From Chitinophagaceae bacterium (lineage in GTDB: Bacteria; Bacteroidota; Bacteroidia; Chitinophagales; Chitinophagaceae), in assembly GCA_004173235.1 (NCBI GenBank), contig SEAC01000018.1, positions 26,986 through 90,985 of the forward strand: a DNA stretch of 64,000 nucleotides, in the 5' to 3' direction. The stretch's first letter is position 1; each line of letters opens with the position of its first letter. The notes under the pieces were generated by a model that worked only from the letters and a program-made list of their open reading frames with translations, had not been told where the DNA came from and did no database searches. Below, piece after piece: positions 8,481-16,450 of this stretch. Made by a program: the position numbers and the translations under genes.

Positions 8481-9659
8481 CTATTTAAATGCATTCAGCC
8501 CCGTCACGTCCATGCCGGTGATCAGCAGGTGCACATCGTGCGTGCCTTCGTAGGTGATCACGCTTTCGAGGTTCATCATATGGCGCATGATGGAGTATTC
8601 GCCGGTGATGCCCATTCCACCCAGCATCTGGCGCGCGTCGCGGGCGATGTTGGTTGCGATCTCGCAGGAGTTGCGCTTCGCCATCGAAACCTGCTGCGGC
8701 GTGGCGCGGCCTTCGTTCATCAGCACACCCAGACGCCACACGAGCAATTGGGCTTTCGTGATCTCGGTGATCATTTCAGCCAGCTTCTTTTGCTGCAGCT
8801 GGAAACCGCCGATCGGTCTGTCGAACTGCACGCGCTCCTTCGAATAACGAAGTGCGGTATCGTAGCAGTCCATGGCAGCGCCGAGCGCACCCCAGGCAAT
8901 GCCGTAACGGGCCTTGGAAAGGCAGCCCAGCGGCCCTTTCAGGCCTTTTACGTTCGGGAAAATATTTTCTTTCGGAACTTTCACGTTGTCGAACACGAGC
9001 TCGCCGGTTGCCGAAGCGCGGAGGCTCCACTTGCCGTGCGTGGTGGGTGTTTGAAAACCTTCCATGCCGCGCTCCACGATGAGGCCGCGGATGTCGCCCT
9101 GCTCGTCTTTAGCCCACACCACCGCTATCTGCGCAAAGGGTGCGTTGGAGATCCACATCTTGGCGCCGTTGAGGATCACGTGATCGCCGGCGTCTTTGAT
9201 ATTGGTAATCATGCCACTGGGGTTGGAACCGTGGTCGGGTTCGGTGAGACCGAAGCAACCCAGCCACTCCCCGGATCCAAGCTTGGGCAGGTACTTGCGC
9301 TTTTGCTCTTCCGATCCGTAGGCATAGATCGGGTACATCACCAGCGACCCCTGCACCGACGCCGTGGAACGCACGCCGCTATCGCCGCGCTCGAGCTCCT
9401 GCATCATCAGGCCGTAGGAAATATAGTCGAGGCCGCCGCCGCCGTATTCAACCGGCACAGTGGGGCCAAAGCAGCCCAGTTCGCCCAGTTGCTTCACGAT
9501 ATGCTCGGGAAATTCGGCGCGCTGCGCGTAGTCTTCGATGATCGGGGAGATCTCTTTCTTTACGTAGTTGCGCACCGTTTCGCGGATAAGGCGGTGCTCG
9601 TCGGTCAGTAGTTCGTCAACGAGAAAATAATCCGGTGACGTGAATTGATCGGTTGCCAT
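8481..9659 (-). CDS. Glutaryl-CoA dehydrogenase (acyl-CoA dehydrogenase family)
   Basis: FAD enzyme that oxidises and decarboxylates glutaryl-CoA to crotonyl-CoA in lysine and tryptophan breakdown. The 392-residue protein has the acyl-CoA dehydrogenase fold. GCDH-specific features are the GDSGVRSTASVQGSL segment, whose Arg97 matches the substrate-carboxylate-binding arginine, and TYEGTHDVH near the C-terminus with the catalytic base Glu371. The flavin-binding CFGLTEPDHGSNPSGM is intact. A TAnnTTTG element lies 5 bp before the ATG. The kynurenine gene block begins about 1.3 kb beyond its start, with pyrF in between. Confidence 0.9.
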   Translation of the reverse strand: MATDQFTSPDYFLVDELLTDEHRLIRETVRNYVKKEISPIIEDYAQRAEFPEHIVKQLGELGCFGPTVPVEYGGGGLDYISYGLMMQELERGDSGVRSTASVQGSLVMYPIYAYGSEEQKRKYLPKLGSGEWLGCFGLTEPDHGSNPSGMITNIKDAGDHVILNGAKMWISNAPFAQIAVVWAKDEQGDIRGLIVERGMEGFQTPTTHGKWSLRASATGELVFDNVKVPKENIFPNVKGLKGPLGCLSKARYGIAWGALGAAMDCYDTALRYSKERVQFDRPIGGFQLQQKKLAEMITEITKAQLLVWRLGVLMNEGRATPQQVSMAKRNSCEIATNIARDARQMLGGMGITGEYSIMRHMMNLESVITYEGTHDVHLLITGMDVTGLNAFK

Positions 9660-9664
9660 GCGGG

Positions 9665-9672
9665 CAAATGTA
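9665..9672 (-). promoter_or_regulatory. -7 promoter element for glutaryl-CoA dehydrogenase
   Basis: TACATTTG on the minus strand, a perfect match ending 5 bp before the start codon. Confidence 0.6.
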
Positions 9673-9691
9673 GGTCAAATCGTGGGAGAGA

Positions 9692-9715
9692 GAAAGAACG
9701 CAGATTTGTCATGAT
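9692..9715 (+). repeat. Solo copy of the GxxExxY-associated repeat
   Basis: A 24-bp stretch starting GAAAGAACGC that matches the left inverted repeat at 12287-12310 at 21 of 24 positions. It sits in the gap between pyrF and the glutaryl-CoA dehydrogenase gene with no attached coding sequence. Confidence 0.65.
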
Positions 9716-9734
9716 CTGATAGGATGGGCGCAGA

Positions 9735-10601
9735 TCAATTTTTTTCTAAAGCGTCTAAGTATCCCTTCATCTCAAAGGCGTATTGTTGCGCAATGGCGGC
9801 AGCTTCCTGTGCAAAGTCTTCGCCCTCGGAGGCGTAAATGATGGCACGGCTTGCGTTGACGAGCAGGCCTCCGTCTTTTGTGAGTGCTGCATCCGAAATG
9901 TCTTTCAAGCTCCCACCCTGTGCGCCTACACCGGGAACGAGGTAAAAATGATCGGGCGTCAGCGCGCGGATGCGCTGGAAGGCCTCCGCCTGCGTGGCAC
10001 CTACCACGAACATCAGGTTTCCGGCACTCCCCCATTCGGCCCCCCTGCGCAGCACAAACTCGAACAGCTTTCCTTCTTCGCGCGGCTGTGTGTGCACGCC
10101 ATCTACGAGCACATCCTTGCTACGGATGCAGTTCAATGTTTCAAAGTCGCGCGCTCCCGCATTGGAGGTGAGGCCGAGCAGGATCGTCCATTTTCCTTCA
10201 TAGGCCAGGAAGGGCTGCACCGAATCGGCACCCATGTACGGCGCCACGGTCACGGCATCGAAAGGCATCGCCTCAAAGAACGCCTTTGCGTATTGCGTAG
10301 AGGTGTTGCCGATATCGCCGCGCTTTGCATCCGCAATGGTGAAGTGGGTTTTGGGGATATAGCGCACCGTGCGGTCCATCGCTTCCCAGCCTTTCAACCC
10401 CTGCGCTTCGTAGAAAGCCGTATTGATCTTATAGGCAACGCAATGTTCCAGCGTCGCATCTATGATCGCCTTGTTGAATTCAAACACGGCATCGGGACGT
10501 CCCTTGAGGTGGTCAGGTATCTTATCAGGATCGGTATCGAGCCCAACACAGAGGTAGGTTCCCTTCGAAAAGATCTGTTCAACAAGTTGCGCCCGTGTCA
10601 T
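9735..10601 (-). CDS. pyrF: Orotidine 5'-phosphate decarboxylase
   Basis: Last step of UMP synthesis, OMP to UMP plus CO2. The 288-residue length and the sequence place it in the longer type-2 group. The N-terminal strand CVGLDTDPDKIP is present. The catalytic motif DAKRGDIGNT lies at 91-100, with Lys93 and the paired aspartates. The phosphate-binding region VPGVGAQGG and the final strand NASRAIIYA are also present. A TAnnTTTG element ends 4 bp before the ATG and abuts the long repeat array upstream. Confidence 0.95.
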   Translation of the reverse strand: MTRAQLVEQIFSKGTYLCVGLDTDPDKIPDHLKGRPDAVFEFNKAIIDATLEHCVAYKINTAFYEAQGLKGWEAMDRTVRYIPKTHFTIADAKRGDIGNTSTQYAKAFFEAMPFDAVTVAPYMGADSVQPFLAYEGKWTILLGLTSNAGARDFETLNCIRSKDVLVDGVHTQPREEGKLFEFVLRRGAEWGSAGNLMFVVGATQAEAFQRIRALTPDHFYLVPGVGAQGGSLKDISDAALTKDGGLLVNASRAIIYASEGEDFAQEAAAIAQQYAFEMKGYLDALEKN

Positions 10602-10605
10602 AGAT

Positions 10606-10613
10606 CAAAGGTA
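10606..10613 (-). promoter_or_regulatory. -7 promoter element for pyrF
   Basis: TACCTTTG on the minus strand, 4 bp before the pyrF ATG. The repeat array begins 2 bp beyond it, so the rest of the promoter would lie inside the palindrome at 10615-10643. Confidence 0.6.
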
Positions 10614-10614
10614 C

Positions 10615-10935
10615 AGTAGAGACGCACCATGTGCGTCTCTACTGCGCATGCGTCTCTTCCGCGTGTGTGTCTCTACTGCGCATGCGTCTCTTCCGCGTGT
10701 GCGTCTCTACTGCGCATGCGTCTCTTCCGCGTGTGCGTCTCTACTGCGCATGCGTCTCCCTTGTGCGTGCTGCGCACGCGCTAACTGCAAGGCCGATTGA
10801 ACGAATGGGAACGATGCGATCATGGCATCGGGAGACGCATATGGTGTATCGGGACACGCATATGGCATCGGGAGACGCACATGGTGCGCCGGGACACGCA
10901 TATGGTGCATCGGGAGACGCACATGGTGCGTCTCT
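10615..10935. repeat. Composite palindromic and tandem repeat array
   Basis: The whole gap between pyrF and kmo is repetitive. It opens with a palindrome with 13-bp arms AGTAGAGACGCAC (10615-10627, 10631-10643) around CAT. Four copies of a 34-bp unit follow, with the shared word CTCTACTGCGCATGCGTCTC starting at 10637, 10671, 10705 and 10739. After about 60 bp of less regular sequence, five units spaced 19-21 bp start at 10829, 10850, 10869, 10890 and 10911 and alternate GGGAGACGC and GGGACACGC. It closes with the palindrome AGACGCAC-ATG-GTGCGTCT (10915-10933) next to the kmo stop. The left half is largely complementary to the right half. Confidence 0.85.
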
Positions 10936-12283
10936 ACCGGTCCTGCAATCCTTGCAGAATTTTGTTTTTGACGTCGTCCGTCTTCCAATGTTCCTCTATC
11001 CCCGGCGCCTGCATTATTTCCTGCATGATGGCCTCCTGGCGTTGGCTGTTGCGCAGCGCTTCGCTGTAGCGGATTTGCGGACTGAACGTCACCTGTGAAT
11101 AGGCCGGTATCCATTTGTCGGGATGCTGCTCGTGCAGCCAGGCCTCGATCTTTTTCTGCAGGAGGAACTTCGGGTCGGCGGTGCGCGCCCTCATCTCGGT
11201 AAAATTATTTACGGCAAGGTCGGCGATCGCATCCGCGTCGGGCTTGCGTTGCTCCTGGAAGGCGGCGAGCAGCGCGTCCCAGTCGGCACCGTGTTGCTCC
11301 ATCAGTTCGTTCAGCACGCTGCAATCTTCGAAGCCCGCGTTCATGCCCTGACCAAAAAACGGAACGATGGCATGAGCTGCATCGCCAATGAGCGCAAAGT
11401 GATCGCCACGGATCCATGGAAAGCACTTGACGGTGACGAGCGACGAAATGGGGTTGCGAAAGAATTGCTCTTCTAGGTCGGGAACGAGCGGCACTACGTC
11501 GGGAAAGGTGCGGGCAAAGAAATCGGTCACCGCTTCTTTCGTGGTCAGTTTCTCGAACGAGGTCTCACCCGAAAACGGGAAGAATAGTGTTCCGGTAAAG
11601 GTGCCGTCGAGGTTGGGAAGGGCGATGAGCATATACTCCTTGCGGGGCCAGATGTGAAGCGCGTTCTTTTCGAGCTGGAACGAGCCTTCCGCCCCGGCGG
11701 GTATGGACAATTCCTTGTATCCGCAGTCGATGTAGTATTGCTGGTAGTCGAACTTCTGGTGCTGGAGCATGTGCGTGAGGCGTGTAGCCGAGTAAGCCCC
11801 GTCCGCACCAAAGAGCAGGTCGAAGGGAACGGTTTCGGTTTCTTCCTTGTTGGCCACATGCAGTTCCTTGCGCTGCCAGTTCACATGATCGCAGCGCCGG
11901 CCGAAGTGTATCGTCACTCCTTCGCGCTCGGCAAGATCCATGAGTTTGCAATTGAGATCGCGCCTCGAAACCGAGTTGATGTATTGTCCTTCTTTGCCAT
12001 AGGGCTGAAAGGCGTGCGAGCCGTCGGGCTGGTGAAGGTGACGGCCATGCATCGGTATCGCGATCTGCAATACCTCGTCGGCGATCCCCACTTCCTGCAA
12101 CGCCTTGATGCCGCGGTCGCTCAGCGCGAGGTTGATGGAGCGGCCAGCTTCAACGGCTTCCTTGCGCATGTCGCCTCTCCGCTCGTAGATGGTTACGTTG
12201 TAGCCGCGTCTTTTCAGGTAAATAGAAAGCAGGGAGCCCACGAGGCCAGCACCGGTGATGAGGATTTGTTTGGAAGAGGACAT
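10934..12283 (-). CDS. kmo: Kynurenine 3-monooxygenase
   Basis: FAD/NADPH hydroxylase that converts L-kynurenine to 3-hydroxykynurenine. At 449 residues it is a normal length. The N-terminal Rossmann motif GAGLVGSLLSIYLKRRGYNVTIYERR is followed by the KMO-typical GRSINLALSDRGIKAL. The second FAD motif GDAAHAIVPFFGQGMNAGFEDC is near residue 300. Some KMOs carry a C-terminal membrane helix; none is obvious here. It is the last gene of the minus-strand kynurenine block, separated from kynU by the GxxExxY cassette. Confidence 0.95.
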   Translation of the reverse strand: MSSSKQILITGAGLVGSLLSIYLKRRGYNVTIYERRGDMRKEAVEAGRSINLALSDRGIKALQEVGIADEVLQIAIPMHGRHLHQPDGSHAFQPYGKEGQYINSVSRRDLNCKLMDLAEREGVTIHFGRRCDHVNWQRKELHVANKEETETVPFDLLFGADGAYSATRLTHMLQHQKFDYQQYYIDCGYKELSIPAGAEGSFQLEKNALHIWPRKEYMLIALPNLDGTFTGTLFFPFSGETSFEKLTTKEAVTDFFARTFPDVVPLVPDLEEQFFRNPISSLVTVKCFPWIRGDHFALIGDAAHAIVPFFGQGMNAGFEDCSVLNELMEQHGADWDALLAAFQEQRKPDADAIADLAVNNFTEMRARTADPKFLLQKKIEAWLHEQHPDKWIPAYSQVTFSPQIRYSEALRNSQRQEAIMQEIMQAPGIEEHWKTDDVKNKILQGLQDR

Positions 12284-12286
12284 AGA

Positions 12287-12310
12287 GAAAGAACGCAGAT
12301 TTTCTATGAT
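12287..12310 (+). repeat. Left inverted repeat of the GxxExxY cassette
   Basis: 24 bp starting GAAAGAACGC and ending CTATGAT. The reverse complement of 12808-12831 matches 23 of 24 positions. It starts 4 bp upstream of the kmo start codon. Confidence 0.8.
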
Positions 12311-12353
12311 TGTTATGATTTGCTAAGATAACTACTTGAGAGGGCGAGGTTAA

Positions 12354-12812
12354 CTATGTAGTACCGGGGTGTGAAAACTTTTTTCTTTCATTGCTAAACA
12401 CCCTCCGCCTGCACTCCGGCTCAGGTCCAAAATTCAAAAGTAAACCTACTTCGATCTCTGTTGATCTCAGGTAATTCACCAACTGGGCTTCGTCGGCCTC
12501 ACAGAAATCTTCCGCTGTTTTCAACTCAACGATGACCGTTCCTTCAACTACCAGATCCGCTCTAAAATCGCCGATCAATATGCCATCGTAATACACTTTA
12601 ACTGCAACCTCTTCCTCGCAATGCAAACCCATTTTTTTGAGTTCTATGACTAGTGCCCGCTTATAGATTTTTTCCAGAAACCCATAACCGAGCTTATTAT
12701 ACACCGTATAAAAAGCGCGAATTATCTTTCGGGTTAGGTCGGTGTGTTTATAGTTATCGTACCTGGGCAATTGCATTTCCAAAACTACATCTGCGCGCAT
12801 CTTAGAAATCAT
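12354..12812 (-). CDS. GxxExxY protein (PD-(D/E)XK nuclease-like)
   Basis: 152-residue member of the GxxExxY family. The name-giving motif GFLEKIY is at 44-50. A nuclease-like core follows: Asp86, then VELK with Glu96 and Lys98, which fits the PD-(D/E)XK pattern. Family function is not established. The start codon lies inside the right inverted repeat at 12808-12831, so the repeat supplies the translation start; Met5 is an alternative. It interrupts the kynurenine genes and has no evident role in the pathway. Base use appears more AT-rich than its neighbours. Confidence 0.85.
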   Translation of the reverse strand: MISKMRADVVLEMQLPRYDNYKHTDLTRKIIRAFYTVYNKLGYGFLEKIYKRALVIELKKMGLHCEEEVAVKVYYDGILIGDFRADLVVEGTVIVELKTAEDFCEADEAQLVNYLRSTEIEVGLLLNFGPEPECRRRVFSNERKKFSHPGTT

Positions 12813-12831
12813 AGAAAATCAGCGTTCTTTC
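12808..12831 (-). repeat. Right inverted repeat of the GxxExxY cassette
   Basis: The minus strand reads a 24-bp copy of the left repeat with one mismatch. The unit bounded by the two repeats spans 12287-12831 (545 bp) and contains only the GxxExxY gene. Confidence 0.8.
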
Positions 12832-12865
12832 CTGGGAAAATCCCTTCGTTATCCTGTTGTTTTCC

Positions 12866-14137
12866 TCACAAAATCCCGCTGATGATCTCCCCGAACCGCC
12901 ACACATCCTCAAACCTATTATACAGCGGCACGGGGGCGATGCGGATCACGTTCGGCTCGCGCCAGTCGGCGATGACGCCACGGTCGGATAGAGCCTGGAA
13001 CACCTCTCGTCCCTTCTGCAACATCAACATCGACACCTGGCAGCCATGCGCATCGCTTTCGCGCGGCGTGATCACTTCGATCATTCGTACGTCGCGTGCT
13101 TTGTTGATCTCGTCGAGCACAAAAAAGAGGAAGCCCGTAAGGGCGCGGCTTTTTGCGCGCAGCGGCTCCATGCCTGCTTCGGCAAACACATCGAGCGAGG
13201 CGCGGTGTGCGGCCATCGACAGCACGGGCGCGTTGCTCAACTGCCAGCCTTCAGCCGACGCGATGGCCCTGAACTGCGGCTTCATCTGGAAGCGCGTTTC
13301 CTTTTCATAGCCCCACCAGCCGGCCATGCGGGGCAGGTCCGTATTTCTACAATGCCGTTCGTGGATGAAGGCGCCGGCCACCGAGCCCGGACCGCTGTTG
13401 AGGTACTTGTAGCTGCACCAGCACGCAAAGTCCACGTCCCACTCGTGGAGCTTCAGCGCTACGTTGCCTGCAGCGTGCGCGAGGTCGAAGCCCGCGTAGG
13501 CGCCTACGTTGTGCGCAACGTCCGTGATCACCTTCATGGGGAGCACCTGCCCGCTATAGTAGTTCACACCTCCAAACAGCACAAGGGCTAGCTGCGGGCC
13601 ATGCTGGTTGATGGCGTCGATGATGTCTTCTTCGCGCAGGCAATGCTCGCCGGGGCGCGCACTCACCTCCACAACGGCCACCGCCGGATCGAAGCCGTGG
13701 AGGCGCGCCTGCGATTCCAGCGCATATTGATCGGAAGGGAAAGCCTTGGCCTCACAAAGGATCTTAAAGCGCTCCTTCGTAGGGCGATAAAAAGTAGCCA
13801 TGAGCAGGTGGAGGTTCACCGTAAGCTGGTTCATGGCCACCACCTCGTGCGGCAATGCGCCCACAACAGGCGCCAGCAGCGATGGAAAGAGCTCGTGATA
13901 GCTAAGCCACGGGTTGCGCGCCTGGAAGTGTCCTTCCACACCCAGCGACGCCCAGTCGTCGAGCTCCTGCCCGATGTAGTCGCGTGTGGCTTTGGGCTGC
14001 AGGCCAAGCGAATTGCCTGTGAAGTAAACCGTGTCCTCCCCTTTGTGTTTCGGGATAAAGAAGCGCTCGCGAAAACGCTTTAACGGATCAGCGGCGTCCT
14101 GTTGTTGTGCAAAGGCAAGGGTATTTTCGTATTGCAT
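12866..14137 (-). CDS. kynU: Kynureninase
   Basis: PLP enzyme that cleaves 3-hydroxykynurenine to 3-hydroxyanthranilate and alanine. The 423-residue fold-type I aminotransferase-like protein has its PLP lysine at Lys244 in CSYKYLNSGPG. DLAHAAGN supplies the PLP-ring aspartate and FTGNSLGLQPK is the family N-terminal motif. It lies between the RidA gene and the GxxExxY cassette. The weak element TACCTTTA about 10 bp before the start differs from the promoter consensus at the last base. Confidence 0.95.
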   Translation of the reverse strand: MQYENTLAFAQQQDAADPLKRFRERFFIPKHKGEDTVYFTGNSLGLQPKATRDYIGQELDDWASLGVEGHFQARNPWLSYHELFPSLLAPVVGALPHEVVAMNQLTVNLHLLMATFYRPTKERFKILCEAKAFPSDQYALESQARLHGFDPAVAVVEVSARPGEHCLREEDIIDAINQHGPQLALVLFGGVNYYSGQVLPMKVITDVAHNVGAYAGFDLAHAAGNVALKLHEWDVDFACWCSYKYLNSGPGSVAGAFIHERHCRNTDLPRMAGWWGYEKETRFQMKPQFRAIASAEGWQLSNAPVLSMAAHRASLDVFAEAGMEPLRAKSRALTGFLFFVLDEINKARDVRMIEVITPRESDAHGCQVSMLMLQKGREVFQALSDRGVIADWREPNVIRIAPVPLYNRFEDVWRFGEIISGIL

Positions 14138-14167
14138 GGTAGCGATAAAGGTATAAGGTATATACTT

Positions 14168-14303
14168 GTCGTTTTTGCGAGGAGAACGAGCGCAGGGAAG
14201 TCCGAAGAAGCAATCTCTTCTGGAAAGGCACCGGGATCGTGAATAACATTTCTCGCAGCAGTGTCATAGAACTGGAGCTTTCTTCGCTGCGCTGGCAATG
14301 ACG
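14168..14303. repeat. Degenerate interspersed repeat of the TGCGAG...GCAATCTC type
   Basis: The gap between kynU and the RidA gene begins with TTGCGAGGAGAACGAGCGCA, contains GAAGCAATCTC and ends GCGCTGGCAATGACGAC. This order recalls a GTCATTGCGAGGAGCG...GAAGCAATCTC interspersed repeat I have seen in other bacterial genomes. The ends are partly complementary (TTGCGAG-type left, GGCAATGAC right). No ORF is supported. Confidence 0.5.
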
Positions 14304-14328
14304 ACTTCTATATTCCGGACTACTCCGC

Positions 14329-14748
14329 TCATTGTCCCACCGTCGCGATCACTTTCAACTCGATGGCGATCGGCGTCGGCAGGCTCTTTACTTCAACCGT
14401 AGTTCTACAAGCCTCAACACCCGCGAAATATTCACCGTAGATGCGGTTGTAGAGCGGGAAATCCTTTTTCATGTTGGTAAGGTAAACGGTTACGTCCACC
14501 ATTTTGTCCCAGCTGCTGCCGCTTGCTTCCAGCACGGCTTTCACGTTAGCGAATACGGAGCGGCATTCCGCTTCGATGTCGTACGAAACAATGGTGCCAT
14601 CTGCATCCTGCACCAACCCGGGTATCGAGTTGTCGTGCGCGCTCCGCGGACCGATGCCCGATAGAAAAAGCAGGTTGCCCACTCTACGGGCATGCGGATA
14701 GGCACCCAGCGGAGTGGCGGCAGTTTCCGTTTTGATGATCTCAGACAT
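14329..14748 (-). CDS. RidA-family 2-aminomuconate deaminase
   Basis: 139-residue RidA/YjgF/YER057c fold protein. Arg115 in ACRTTVEV and Glu130 match the conserved substrate-binding arginine and glutamate of RidA. In kynurenine gene clusters such a protein removes ammonia from 2-aminomuconate to give 4-oxalocrotonate. The position between kynU and the semialdehyde dehydrogenase supports that role over a general enamine/imine deaminase. Specificity is inferred from context. Confidence 0.82.
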   Translation of the reverse strand: MSEIIKTETAATPLGAYPHARRVGNLLFLSGIGPRSAHDNSIPGLVQDADGTIVSYDIEAECRSVFANVKAVLEASGSSWDKMVDVTVYLTNMKKDFPLYNRIYGEYFAGVEACRTTVEVKSLPTPIAIELKVIATVGQ

Positions 14749-14761
14749 GGGAATTTGTAGA

Positions 14762-14899
14762 TTAGTTTATTGGTTTATTAGTTCAGTGGTTTATTAGTTC
14801 ATTGGTAACGGCCATACCAACAATCGGATAAAGTCCTACTCATTACTCATTACTCATTAATCATTGCCCATTCACCATTGCCCATTGCCCATTCACCAC
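14762..14899. repeat. Low-complexity intergenic word repeats
   Basis: 14762-14807 repeats TTTATTGGTTTATTAGTTCA-like words and ends in the hairpin TTGGTA-N7-TACCAA (14802-14820). 14838-14899 repeats CATTACTCATTACTCATT and then CATTGCCCATTCAC, running to the stop of the dehydrogenase gene. No gene is seen. The first part resembles repeats at 26671, 61556 and 63349. Confidence 0.7.
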
Positions 14900-16353
14900 T
14901 CCACACACACATTTTTCGCTTCCGTAAAAAAGCGCAGCGCTTCCCATCCGCCCTCGCGGCCAACACCGGAATTCTTTACGCCGCCGAATGGTGTGCGCAG
15001 GTCGCGGAGCAGCCAGCAGTTGACCCAGATGATGCCGGCCTCCACCTTCATGGCCACCCGGTTGACGCGGGAGATGTCTTGCGTCCAAATAGTGGCGGAA
15101 AGGCCGTAATTGCAGGCATTCGCCAGCTCCAGCGCCTCGGCCTCATCGCGGAAAGGTTGCAGCGTCACCACGGGCCCGAAAATCTCTTCCATGTTCGTTG
15201 CACACTGCGGCCCCAGCCCTTCGATCACCGTCGGCTCGATAAAAAATCCGCCACTGCAGCGGCCTTCGGGGCGCAACGCATTACCGCCCACGAGGATGCG
15301 ACCGCCCTCGGCTTTCGCGGTTTCGATGCAGGCCATCACCTTGTCGAAGTGCAGCTTGCTTACCACCGCTCCCTGCTTCGTGTCGGGTTCCATCGGGTCG
15401 CCCACACGCAGCTTCCGCACTTCATCGATGAAGGCGGTTTTGAAGCGCTCATATATACGCTCTTCCACCAAAATGCGCGAGCCACACAGGCAGATCTGCC
15501 CCTGGTTGGCAAAAGATGAATGCACCGTCGTTTTGAGCATCTTGTCGAAATCGCAATCGGCAAAAATGATGTTCGGGTTCTTGCCTCCGAGCTCGAGCGA
15601 CAGCTTCTTGAACATCGGCGCGGCAACCGAAGCGATGTGCTTACCTGCCCGCGTGGAACCGGTAAAGGAGATCGCCTTGATCTGCGGGTGGCGCACGATG
15701 GCCTCGCCCGCGCCCGGGCCGGTGCCGTGCACGATGTTGAGCACCCCTGCGGGAAGGCCGGCTTCCTTGCAGATCCGCGACAGTAGAAATGCGGTAAGCG
15801 GTGTTACCTCGGAAGGCTTTGCAATGACGCAGTTGCCCGCGGCAAGAGCCGGCGCGATCTTCCAGGTAAACAGGTAAAGGGGAAGGTTCCAGGGTGAGAT
15901 GCAACCCACGATGCCCACAGGCTGCCGCAGCGTGTAGTTGATGGCGCGGTTTTCCATCGAATGGCTTTCCGCTGAAAAATGCATGAGCGCCGTAGCAAAG
16001 AACCTGAAGTTGGCCGATGCCCGCGGGATGTCTACCCGTTTCGAAAGCGAAAGCGGCTTGCCGTTGTCCAGCGTTTCTGCCTCGGCCAGTGCATCGCGAT
16101 GCTCGTCGATCAGTTGCGCAATGCGGTTGAGTATGAGGAAGCGCTCCTCGGCAGGCGTGTTGCTCCATGCGGGCAACGCCTTGCGCGCAGCGTTCACTGC
16201 AAGGTCAACGTCTTTGTCGTTGCTGTCCGGGATATGGCCGTACACCTCGCCGGTAGCGGGATTCACGTTTTCGATGAACTGCCCGCTCAACGGTCCGATG
16301 AGGTAGCCGCCGATATAATTTTCGAGATGAGCCGGTATGCTAAGGTCCAACAT
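14893..16353 (-). CDS. 2-aminomuconate 6-semialdehyde dehydrogenase
   Basis: NAD-dependent aldehyde dehydrogenase (486 residues) that oxidises 2-aminomuconate semialdehyde to 2-aminomuconate. The catalytic Cys288 lies in NQGQICLCGSRI and the general-base glutamate in LELGGKNP. The NAD loop FTGSTRAGKHI is intact. The closest relatives by pattern are hydroxymuconic/aminomuconic semialdehyde dehydrogenases. The kynurenine neighbours favour the aminomuconate substrate over the catechol meta-cleavage product. Confidence 0.9.
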   Translation of the reverse strand: MLDLSIPAHLENYIGGYLIGPLSGQFIENVNPATGEVYGHIPDSNDKDVDLAVNAARKALPAWSNTPAEERFLILNRIAQLIDEHRDALAEAETLDNGKPLSLSKRVDIPRASANFRFFATALMHFSAESHSMENRAINYTLRQPVGIVGCISPWNLPLYLFTWKIAPALAAGNCVIAKPSEVTPLTAFLLSRICKEAGLPAGVLNIVHGTGPGAGEAIVRHPQIKAISFTGSTRAGKHIASVAAPMFKKLSLELGGKNPNIIFADCDFDKMLKTTVHSSFANQGQICLCGSRILVEERIYERFKTAFIDEVRKLRVGDPMEPDTKQGAVVSKLHFDKVMACIETAKAEGGRILVGGNALRPEGRCSGGFFIEPTVIEGLGPQCATNMEEIFGPVVTLQPFRDEAEALELANACNYGLSATIWTQDISRVNRVAMKVEAGIIWVNCWLLRDLRTPFGGVKNSGVGREGGWEALRFFTEAKNVCVEW

Positions 16354-16450
16354 AATTCATAATGTGTGCTGTATGATTCAGGATGCGTCATTCGGTTTCC
16401 GATGTAGGATCTTGTTGATAGCAGACATCAGAGATCAGACTTCCGCGATC

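Noticed and set aside
10637..10772. CRISPR-like array (34-bp period, four copies)
   Set aside because: The units are contiguous with no unique spacers, no cas genes are present, and the pattern continues as alternating short units.
14893..16353. 2-hydroxymuconic semialdehyde dehydrogenase of catechol meta-cleavage
   Set aside because: No catechol dioxygenase or hydrolase nearby; all neighbours are kynurenine enzymes.
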